DNA from: Gavia stellata
Taxonomy: Eukaryota > Chordata > Aves > Gaviiformes > Gaviidae
Assembly: GCF_030936135.1 (NCBI RefSeq)
Contig: NC_082596.1
Span: 14,918,155-14,982,154 of the forward strand
Length of the DNA: 64,000 nucleotides
Reading direction: 5' to 3'
The notes beneath the pieces are model-generated. The model made no database searches. It saw nothing but the letters and a program-made list of their open reading frames with translations, and was not told the origin of the DNA. Positions within the stretch are counted from its first letter, which is position 1; each line of letters opens with the position of its first letter. A program made the position numbers and the translations under genes. Positions 15,201-27,200 of this stretch are shown here, one piece after another.

Positions 15201-18200
15201 CCTCCAGGGAGGGTGACTCCACTACCTCCCTGGGCAGCCTGTTCCAGTGTTTCACCACTCTCTCAGTAAAGAACTTTTTCCTTATATCCAGTCCGAATCT
15301 CCCCTGGCACAACTTGAGGCCATTTCCTCTTGTCCTGTCGCTAGTCACTTGGGAGAAGAGACCAACACCCACCTCTCTGCAACCCCCTTTCAGGTAGTTG
15401 TAGAGAGCGATAAGGTCTCCCCTCAGCCTCCTCTTCTCCAGACTGAACAACCCCAGTTCCCTCAGCCGCTCCTCACAAGACTAGTGCTCCAGACCCCTCA
15501 CCAGCTTCGTCGCCCTTCTCTGGACACAGTCCAGCACCTCAATGTCCTTCTTGTAGTGAGGGGCCCAAAACTGTTCCTCTCTCTTCCCTGATGTCACTTC
15601 AATCAGGGATTCCTTCTGTCAGGATCAAAGTGCACTACTCAAAGTGAATCCTTTCCCAATTCCAGCCTTCGTAGCCATTTCTGGGTCTTCAGTTTCAATC
15701 TTGCTTTCTCTCAAAAACATATTTCTCTCTTATTCAGATGATTTCAACACACCTGCAAGTAAACTAATGGCTATTTAGTTTGGTCAGATGGCAGACATAA
15801 GTGTTGCAATCTCTAAATGTAGCTTGCTTGGTTTTCTCCAAAACAACTACCAAAATGATGGTAAAGGAAAAGCATTTAAGAATTCTGTCCATGTCAGTGC
15901 TGATGCTTCCTATCAGGTTTTCCAGTGGTGGGAGGCAGGAAACAGGAGTCTGCTGAAGGATCCTGGCCAGGTCCATAAAAGTATTCCCATTGCAAAAGGA
16001 AATCCAAGTTGCAAGTAGTAGTCAAAGGATACAAAAGCTTAGCTGTTTCCTCCAGAGAAATTCATCTGATGAACTCCTGGAATAAGCATTGATCATCCAC
16101 AGCAAAATAAGCTAAACTTTCCAGACAGTAAAGGGGAGTTTACCCAAGAGTTTTCTTGCAACAGAGACCTCCTGTAAGTCCTCCAGTGACTAACAAGGAA
16201 TTTCTAATGTACAAAGCTCTGCATGGTGGCTCACAGGTTTATAGACTAGCTTGGAAACTTAATGGATGCCTCTCATTAATTTGTACCTCCTGAGAAGCAC
16301 AGAAATGAGCATGGCTTGCATGGGGTATCCTAAATTCATATGTCAAATAAAGCAATGGTATATTCTGACAAACCTACTTCATCTCCTGTTTCTAAACAGT
16401 TATTTGCATCGCCTGAAGTTGAGAGAGAAGATGGCCATGAGGAATCACATAGAAGAAGAACAGAAAGCCATCACTTGCATGGCACAAGTTAAAAGATAGT
16501 CACTGTCAAAAAAAACCCCATGCTCTGCCAACCTAGTATGGATGGGGGCCTGCTGATAGGATTGCTGGGCAGGTTCTAAGTGGAGTCAAGAGCAGAGATC
16601 TTTTAGTACCACAACAGGATGGTGACCTAACCAGCAGTGAAACCACTGACACACCAGACTAGCTGCAGGCATTTAAGTAAGAGTCCTGTTGGCAAAGATC
16701 ATATGGTCAGGTGCTGCTTTCACTAGTGAAAACTGAGATAGGGCACATCATGGATCCTCTGCTTGGGCAGAACAAAGCCAAGTGAGTTCAAAGCCAAAGT
16801 GACAGTCTGAAACCAAAATAGGTCTATAAAACTATTCCTGGGCTAAGCAGCTTCAGAGGGGTCAGAAGAGTGTGGTGAGGGGAGCATAATTATAAATGCT
16901 TGCCAAAGCTTTGTGTTGATCCAAAATGTTCTCAGAATGCTGCAGCATGGTCCAAGCATTCCCCAGTCTTCTCAAGGGAGGCATGGGGATCTGAAGTGAC
17001 CCCCCTAAGAAGCATAGATAATAGATTTATTTTTATGTTCATATTACCTTTAATTGATTAGCAAATGCTAGAACAAGCAGGTATACACCACACACACAAG
17101 AGCTATTCACAATCAGATCAAAGGACTTCAGAAGTCACTGCATGCCACATAGTGCTGAAAAGCAATTTTTGGTAAAGACCACTAAAATCCTTGTCAAGAT
17201 GGTAAGCACAGAACTCATAGAATCACAGAATAGTTTGACTCAGAAGGGACCTTAAAGATCATCTAGTTCCAACCCCTCTGCCATCAGCAGGGACACCTTC
17301 CACTAGACCACGTTGCTCAAAGCCCCATCCAATCTGGCCTTGAACACTTCCAGGGATGGGGCATCCACAACTTCTCTGGGCAACCTGTTCCAGTGCCTCA
17401 CCACCCTCATGGTGAAGAATTGCTTCCTTATAGCTAATCTAAATCCACCCTCTTTCAGCTTAAAGCCATTACCCCTTGTCCTATCACTACATGCCCTTCT
17501 ACAAAGTCCCTCTCCAGCTTTCTTGTAGGCCCCCTTCAGGTACTGGAAGGCTGCTATAAGGTCTCCCCGAAGCCTTCTCTTCTCCAGGCTGAACAACCCC
17601 AACTCTCAGCCTGTCATCATAGGAGAGGTGCTCCAGCCCTCTGATCATCTTTGTGGCCCTCCTCTTGTCTCGCTCCAACAGGTCCATGTCCTTTCTTATG
17701 TTAGGGGTCCCAGAGCTGGATGCAGTACTCCAGTGGGGTCTCACAAGAGCAGAGTAGAGGGGGAGAATCACCTCCCTCGACCTGCTGTTCACACTTCTTT
17801 TGATGCAGCCCAGGATACAGTTGGCTTTCTGAGCTGCAAGCATGCACTGCCACGTCATACTTAAAAATAAACTGAAAAAAAAGCAGTCCTTAAGTAACGT
17901 AACAGCCTACACAGAGCATGTGTCCCCTGCTGTGAGGCAGTTAAATGACAGCAAACGTGCATCCTATTTCATACATGACAAGGTAATGCATCCACATACC
18001 CCCTTCAGACACATGCAAAGATGAAATATTCAAGTCTCAGTATGATGTATATACATCTTTTAGGGAAATGTAGACAGTAGCGTACCATTTAGACAAACGC
18101 AATCAATAGTTCTAAACTTCACTATACTTTTTGATGCAGACTTTAATTTACTCATGTCCAAAAATGAACCCTATCATACTGAAGCACTCCACAATGTTTA

Positions 18201-21200
18201 AAGAACTTGCCGTATATCCAAAGTAGGAAATGCATTTGTGCCTATTCTGCAGCATCTAAGAAACTAATGCTAAAGACTGATGGCCAGGGTTATGTCTACA
18301 CTTTGTAATGGAGTATAAGGTAGAAATCTTGTTCTGAGCAGGCTAGTGCATTCATGAGCGAGAGTGCTGTACTGGACAATATAGCTGCACTGTTACTAGA
18401 TTTGTAGTGAACTGGCTTGCATCTAGTTCAAGCAACCCTTTGATATTATACTGCACTGGAACAAAAAAAAAAGGTAAGCAGAAACTTTAATTAAAAAAAC
18501 CCACTGATAAGCAAATACTAATCATGGAATTATCAAAAGTCACAAGATACCTTCCTGGTGACCTTGTGCTTTATCTATTATGCAGCCTTAGGCCAAGCAG
18601 ATCACTGTTTGCCTCTCATATAAGTACAGCAAAGACCCAGAAGCTAAACATTTTTAAATTATAGGGGTCTCATTTTGCTGGTATTTTCCAAGATCAGCAA
18701 CATGTTTTTATAACCAGTACTCACATTTTTATAACTCGTGATTACTTCATAATATGGTCTGTTCATGGTTCAGACTGGTGGGGGTTACTGCTTAGGGCGT
18801 AATGAGACATACAGGAAAGCATATCTGTGGATTGTACAAGATTCAGTATGATATGTTTAGGGGAGGAACCAAAGGCAACAAAAGGGAGGGATCAAGGTAG
18901 TTTGGGGAGGAACAAGCATGGGAAAATAGAAAGATAAAGGGATAAACAGGGCCAGTTCCATCTATACAGGTGGATGGTTAGTACTTGTTTGGCCAAGCCC
19001 TGTGCTTGATCACCCCAGACCTATTGGGACTACATGCTCGGTCTTGCTGCTGGTAGGATCTGGGGGCATGGAGTTGGAGCAACCCTGCATGCTTCTACTG
19101 GGCTACAGGATTCAGTGATCCCTAGCACAAGACAAAAAAGAAATCATATCGGCAGTGGAAGAGCCAAGTACTTTCCAATAAACTTTGCTTTTACCCTCAG
19201 ATTGCAGAAGCAGAATAATGTGCAAGGGCTAAGATGATAAGGACTGTTTAGGAAGAACAGAATGGCACTGGGGAAAAACGCCCACACAAGATAGTTACGA
19301 TCTCTTTCTTCTGCTTGCTAATAATACAAGAGCTAAAGTACCCTCCAGAAAGTTCAGGGAAACACTGTTAGCAAGGCCAATTATAGGTTGCGTAAAGACA
19401 TAGTTAATGAGTTCCACAGCTTAGGACTTCAGTAAGTAATAAAAATAATAGAAAAATGTCATGACTAAAACCAACATTTGCAGCTACATTAGCCAGGATG
19501 AAGTGAGTAAAACTATGAAACAAGGCCAATGGAGCAGAATTTCAGAAGGTATTCATTCCCATGGCTTAGTCAAATACCTCACAGCACTCATTTCACACTG
19601 TCTAGTAATACTTACTGAAGCATCCAACATTAACTAAACAGACAAGTTAATAAAATAGATAACTAGTCTCCACTGCTGAATAGTATCTTAATATACCTCT
19701 CTACGATTTTTTCCTACTCTGCTTAAATAGTGCCGTTCAACAGATACGGAGTGAATGTCAAAGCTTATTTGCATCAAAGGTGATAGCAGTATTGGAAGAA
19801 GAAAGCAAATCAGTGTATTTTTCAAGTTTATTGCACCTCTCATTTCTATCACTATGCGAAGACTGATGTGACCTCACTGCAAGAGTTATTATAATAGAAA
19901 CCTCAGATATGTATACCATGTCATTTTGAGGAATGATATGCCTTTTGCATTATCTGATAGTGTACATAGCACTGGAAGAAAAAATATGAAAAAAATCATT
20001 CAGAAACACTTACTTTGAAAGATTGTAGAAATAATGTAAATAATATCACTAATAATGGAAAACACATTGGGAAGACAAAAAAAAAATCAAAAACTATCTT
20101 ACTGCAAAACAGAATAACTTTGGATATGTTTACACAGTTTTTGCAGGCAGCTGAGAACTCCACCTATTTTCTAGGCATAGACCAGAAAGCTGAAAGTTAT
20201 GTTCACAAGAAAAACTACAAAAGATCCAGCACCAAAGAGACACTGTTTCTGCATGATTCAGAGCGCTGGCAGAGCACACTCACCTGAAAGAAACTGCAGG
20301 CATGCTTATTCCTATTAATACTTAGCAGGTAAGTATCATATGACGGATGGCTTAAGGTCTCTTTCCAAGAGACTTTCTGATACCGAACCCTGAAAGTGCT
20401 AAAAACTTGAAATTTAGTACAATACAACCAAAATCTCTTCTCTGTGCAGCACTGAGTAGTGAAGAAAACAAAGAGGGGAATGGGACCAGCATGTGTCGGA
20501 GGGAACTGACTGAGTGAGCACTCTCCGTGATATTTATAACTTATATGTATATATATCTGCATGCATAATATGACTAATAATATTAAATTCACTGAAGGTC
20601 ACTAGTAGAGGTCACTAATAATATTAAATTCTTTCAAAGGAAACATTTGTTTACCCTTACAGGTCATTTTTACCTCTTCCTCAAAGACATTTATATTTAA
20701 ATTAATATACAAATGCAGGAATAACGATCAAGAGAAGGGCGACAAAGCTGGTGAGGGGTCTGGAACACAAGTCTTATGAGGAGCGGCTGAGGGAGCTGGG
20801 GTTGTTTAGCCTGGAGAAGAGGAGGCTGAGGGGAGACCTTATCGCTCTCTACAATTACCTGAAAGGAGGTTGCAGAGAGGTGGGTGTTGGTCTCTTCTCC
20901 CAAGTGACAAGTCATAGGACAAGAGGAAATGGCCTCAAGTTGCACCAGGGGAGGTTCAGGCTGGATATTAGGAAAATATTCTTTACTGAGAGAGTGGTCA
21001 AGCATCGGAACAGGCTGCCCAGGGAGGTGGTGGCATCACCATCACTGGAGGTGTTCAAGGAACATGCAGACATGGCACTTGGGGACATGGTTTAAGGGGC
21101 ATGGTGGTGTTGGATTGATGGTTGAAGTTGATGATCTTAGAGGTCTTTTCTTATGTTAGTGATTCTGTAAGTCACTATTCAATGTTATATTACCTACATA

Positions 21201-24200
21201 CAGATAATACAACCTGGCATCTGCACCTTTCTTTTATACTTTGTGGCAGACAACGTACGGCATTACACAGCTCATTAAAAAGAGCTTCTGCAGGTTTTTT
21301 TCCTATCTCTGAGGCCCACTGTGATTTCTACATTATCTTTCACTCACCCAGTATCTAATTTCTCCGTTCCCATGTTGTCCTTTCTATACCCATGACACAA
21401 CAGATAAGCTATGAATTTTCTTTCTTAAACTTCTACCTGCTCGTCTCAGTCTTCCACATTGAGAAACTCAGATCTAGCTTTTACTGTCAGGTGATTTACT
21501 CTGTTTGGGCATGGAATTGAAGGGCAATACCCCTTTTCTCAGGTCATCCAGCTGGACCCACATCAGCCCAGGCAGCTAGGGTAATGTTCTGTCAGTTTGG
21601 TTCCTGGCATATGATAAAGGTGACTCCATCAGAAAGAATCATCTAAGGGATTTAAAAAGCTGCAGTCCTCCCAGGCTTTTTAACTAGGTCACACGTCACT
21701 AGATTTTCATAGCAACTGGTAAAAAAAAAAACCACCACACCTGCCCCTAAAGGACTTGCTCCAGGGACGAAATGCAATTTTCATTTGGGAAGGTTGAACT
21801 AATGAGCATGTTCTGTGCTGTGCAGTGAAGATCTCTGACCTCCTTAACAAGTCATACTTACTATATGACTATATTACATGCACTTTACAATGAGAAAGTA
21901 ACTGTTGCATTGCATCATACATCAATCACAATCTTTTATGGGAGCTTATTTCCATCATTTTAATAGTCTACAGTCTGTAGAAGGCTTATCCTGTGAAAAC
22001 TTGATTCAGAAGAGCAATCTGGTCCATACACACTCTATGTTGTCCTAAATCATCCCGACTGGAGATTTGCGTAAGGGAATTTCTGAACAGGACAGGTTTA
22101 AGAATGTATAAACGTTTTAGTCTAGTAGAGCATTAACAGAGCGCCTCTTATATTGGGTGTCTGTGCCCAGGTTCAGCAGCAGGGAGGCTGCAGGGGTGGC
22201 CTTTTTGAGAAGAGGCCAGGGGCCGCACTGTGCCTGTGGACAGCTGGTGGCACCTCTGGGAAAACTTATTTAAGAAAGAGCAGAAAATGCCAGGCAGAGA
22301 GAGAAGGAGGGGAAAAAAGAGTGAGAAACAGCAGAGGGAAGCCCAAGGTCAGAGGAGGAGGTACTCCATGGTGGAGCAGATATTCCCTGCAGCCTGTGGA
22401 GGACACACACTAGAGAAGAAAGGAATGGCAGGCAGAAGCTACTATGTCCTGATCATAATCCCTCAACACCCCTTTTGCACTGCTTGTTTCCTTTCTGAAG
22501 GGACTTGGACTGACTATAGTAACCTGCAGTGATAACAAGGGAGAAGGAGAGGAATCTGGGAAGAGGTCAAATTGAGCCTGGGAAAGTGGGGAGGAAAGCT
22601 GTTAGTTTAATGTTCATCTTTTTTGTTTCCCACTACTCACGTTAGTATTTTTTTTAAAGTTATTTTAATAACTAAGTAAATTTTCCCCCATTTGACTCTT
22701 TTTGCCTACCATAGTAACTGGTAAGCAGTCTCCCTGTCTTTATCTCAACCCATGAGCTTTTTCATTCCTGTTCTTCCTCTTTTCTCTTCTGTCCTGCTGG
22801 GGAGGGCAGTGAGCGAGCAGCTAGGTGGGAGTTTGGCTGCTAGCCTAGGCTAAGCCACCATACCTCCCAACTAAAAACCCCCAAAATAAAGTCCACAAGC
22901 CAGAAAATAAAACTGGCCCTCAGTGTTTTGTTGTTTTTATTGAAATGGGTGGCTAAAATCCTTTCAGACACACAGAGAAATACTCTGCAAAGAAAGGATA
23001 TAATTGCATATTTGCCACAAGATATAGTCAAAACACTGTGATTCTCCACTCCCCAAAGGGATTTGATTAGAGAATCACTCGTAGAAGCTCTCTGAGAAAC
23101 TGTAAAACATCTGAGAAGGCACAGAATGTATTAACCCCTGTCGCTGTACAGAAAGGAGCTTTGTACAGGAAGGAGTTGGAGAAGCGCCAGGGTACAAGTA
23201 CTGAGATATCAGTGCGTGCTGAAAGAAGCTGAGTCTGTGAGCTTTATCTCAACAGAGAGAAGGAGAAAAGGCTTCTGACATTATTAATATTGGCGTGCAC
23301 AGCAGCGATAAATCACTATGCTGAAAACTGACAGGTTCTGAAAAATATAGAAAGAAGATTCAAGACTTGAAAGTGGTTGTGCAGAAGAACTAGAGAAGGT
23401 TTCTGGAAATCAAATATAAAGTGAACATTTGATGGATTAGTGCTAGACATTAAACCTGAATTAATCTGGCACAATGACATTACTGGATATACACTGGAGG
23501 TTTGTTTGAGATAAGAGCATAGTACTTAGAGCAGGAAAAAAAGGAGTAAATCTTTTCAAATTACTCGAATGGGCAGCACACAATAGATAGAAAATTTTAA
23601 ACTAGGTTACTGAAGCTGCTGGAAGAATTACTAGCAAGCCACACAAGCCACTGACAGAGTTCCAAAAAGACAGAGTGAAACCCAAACACCATCTAATTTA
23701 AGGACAAAAGAAAAAAGTAGATTCGGGAGTTTAGGAGAAGACATCCACACCTCCCAGTTCTACCTACAGCCTCAGACAGTTGGCAATCACGTAGCAGACA
23801 GCACTGCAGAATCAGTCCTCCAATCCACAGATGAAAATAAAAGTGAGAATCTTTGAAACCATCTGGAATCATTAATATAGATACCCATCTTGTATTTCTT
23901 AGTGAAGAGCTGGTTTCTATGATTAGAAGGGTTATGGTAAAAACTTTGTCCCACTGAAAATGAAATTTCTGTGTTTTATTACGTGACCCTGCAGAAAGTA
24001 TATTAGCTAAGTATTTATAAACAACAAATTTCTATGATTATGTGCCTTTTGTGCCTTTCAGAAAAATCAGCAGGATACACAAGTTACCATAATGCACAAA
24101 TTAGACGTTGCATTATTGACAGATTCCACATGCTTTTTCATACACACTGAAAAGTGTATTGCTGTGCTTTATTAGTTTTGTCCCGAAACACTTATTTCAG

Positions 24201-27200
24201 ATTTTCTGGCCTACTAAATGCCAAATCTGTCCTAATATTCCCACTGGATAATTTTGCCAGACTATTCTCCATATGCAGGAGAATGACTAATGACTTTTGC
24301 CTTTCTAAGGCTTGCAAAGACACTCTAGTTTCTTCTTATATAAGCATTCTTCTGTAACAAGTGGGCAGATGTTCACAGAAAGCACCTCCTTACATCAAAA
24401 CTTGACTCTAATACTTACAGAAATGGGGAAATAGGCTTTTTCTATTCTTTCAGTTAAGACAAGAACAGAAGCCACAACCACTGACAATACCCATCTGGAC
24501 AATGGTTGTTTTCAATTTGTTTTGTGGGCAAAGATTGCTCTTGTTTTCAGATAAGACATTATACTACCTAAAATTTCTTTTGTACTATTAACTCCTAAGG
24601 TCTTACCAACCTGATCAAGGATATAAACACAACCACAGAATGTATCAGGGTTGCTATTAAATCCATCAAATCTAGCCATATACTAAATTGTTATGAAACC
24701 AATTAACTGCTGGCCTGAATTCATGTGGTCATACTCAAATCATTTCCTGTCAAACATCTGCAGAGGATCAAGTTATTCTTCATGGTTTTGCCATAAACCT
24801 TTGCTCTTAATTCTTTAATCCATTTCTTTCCCAGACTTACTTTTCCTTACTTTTTTTTGTGATCCAATTTCAATTTGAGGTAGAACAGTCTTTATATATC
24901 AAACTAGGAAAGTTTTGATACCATTACTCTTTGTGTATCAGTTCTGAATTCACTTTTATCCCAGCTACGCATTTTTTGCTGATGCTGTTATTTCTGCACA
25001 ACATTTTTGCTTGGACTCTCACCCTACTCCCACTGAAGTCATTCAGTTGGAATCTCCATCACTTTGAATAATCATACTACGCAAAGGGAAGAAATATGCA
25101 ATAGCTAGACAGTAGGAAAAAAGTCTATTAATTTACATTAAAATATAGCTGGGTTGGGAATAGGGTTAAACAAAATCAAGAATTCATGAAAATTACCATA
25201 ACGTTTTTTCTTTTTAGTTGGTTTTGCTGATCGAGAAGTTTGTAAGTTTTGCCTTTCTTTCAAATACATACCCCAGTTTTCTAGTAAAACCTGCTACAGA
25301 ATCACTAAGGTTGGAAAAGACCTGTAAGATCATCAAGTCCAACCACCAACTAACACCACCATGCCCATTTAACCATGTCCCACCATGCCTCATCCACATG
25401 TTCCTTGAACACCTCCAGTGATGGTGACACCACCGCTGCCCTGGGCAGCTTATTCCAGTGTCTCACCACTCTCTCAGTAAAGAAATTTTTCCTAACATCC
25501 AGCCTGAACCTCCCCTGGTGCGGCTTGAGGCCATTTCCTCTAGTCCTGTCACTTGTCACTTGGGAGGAGAGACCAACACCCACCTCTCTGCAACCCACTT
25601 TCAGGTAATTGTAAAGAGTGATGAGGTCTCCCCTCAGCCTCCTCTTCTCCAGACTGAACAACCCCGGTTCCCTCAGCCACTCCTCATAAGACTTGTGCTC
25701 CAGACCCCTCACCAGCTTCGTCACCCTTCTCTGGACATGCTCCAGCACCTCAATGTCCTTCTTGTAGGGAGGGGCCCAAAACTGAACACAGGATTCGAGG
25801 TGCGGCCTCACCAGTGCCGAGTACAGGGGAACAATCACTTCCTCAGTCCTGCTGGCCGCACTATTTCTGATACAGGCCAGGATGCCATTGGCCTTCTTGG
25901 CCACCTGGGCACACTGCTGGCTCATCTTCAGACGGCTGTCAATCAACACCCCCAGGGCCTTTTCTGCAGGGCAGCTTTCCAGCCACTCGTCCCCAAGCCT
26001 GTAGCGTTGCATGGGGTTGTTGTGACCCAAGTGCAGGACCCGGCACTTGGCCTTGTTGAACCTCATACAGTTGGCCTCGGCCCATCGATCCAGCCTGTCC
26101 AGATCCCTCTGCAGAGCCTTCCTGCCCTCAAGCAGATCAACACTCCCACCCAACTTGGTGTTGTCTGCAAACTTACTGAGGGAGCAGTCAATCCCTTCAT
26201 CCAGATCATCAATAAATATATTAAACAAGACCGGCCCCAAAACTGAGCCCTGGGGGACTCCGCTTGTGACCGCCCGCCAACTGGATTTGACTCCATTCAC
26301 CACGACTCTCTGAGCTCGGCCGTCCACGACTCTCTGAGCTCGGCTGTCCAGCCAGTTTTTAACCCAGCAAAGAGTGCACCTGTCTAAGCCACGAGTCGCC
26401 AGCTTCTCCAGGAGAATACTGTGGGGGACAGTGCCAAAAGCTTTACTAAAGTCCAGGTAGACTACATCAACAGCCTTTCCCTCATCCACTAGGCGGGTCA
26501 CCTGGTCATAGAAGATCAGGTTGGTCAAGCAGGACCTGCCTTTCATGAACCCGTGCTGGCTGGGCCTGATCCCTTGGTTGTCCTGCATGTGCCCCGTGAG
26601 CGCCCTCAAAATGAACCTCTCCATAACCTTCCCCAGCACCGAGGTCAGGCTGACAGGCCTGTAGTTCCCCAGATCCTCCTTACAGTAAGTGTAAGGCAGT
26701 AGCTCTTCACAGGTGCTGGATGGAAGTGTATTTTGCTCTGATACAAACTGCCCCAATACAGCTGAAGAAGTTTAGATGAGTAAAAAGTATGGGGAGGAGG
26801 AAAGCGTCTGAGCTAAAGACTTTGCAAGTAAACAAGAATCCTAAAAAGGGAGAGGCTGCTGATCCAATTGCCTCTTGCCAACTGTATTTTTGCCCCTACT
26901 CCATGAAAAAGCATAAATCCTCTCCTACAGTCTGGCAGACACTTTCCTCTGTCTGCATTTAATCAACATTTCCCTACTACAGGACCAATTTTCCCTCCTT
27001 CAACTTTTATCACTTGTCCTTCATTAAGAAAACAAATCACATTTTCTAGACATGAAAGTCAGATCACCTATCCACTACCCCATCATACACTAGCAGGTAT
27101 AACTTGCTTCTTTAAGTGTTGTAAATACTAGCTAACATTTCCCCAACACATCCAATGTGATGAATTCAAGGGTGCTTTGGCTTGAGAAGTGCTGTATGGA

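Noticed and set aside
25458..26246. 262-codon plus-strand frame
   Set aside because: It lies exactly opposite the CR1 reverse-transcriptase frame and is its antisense shadow.
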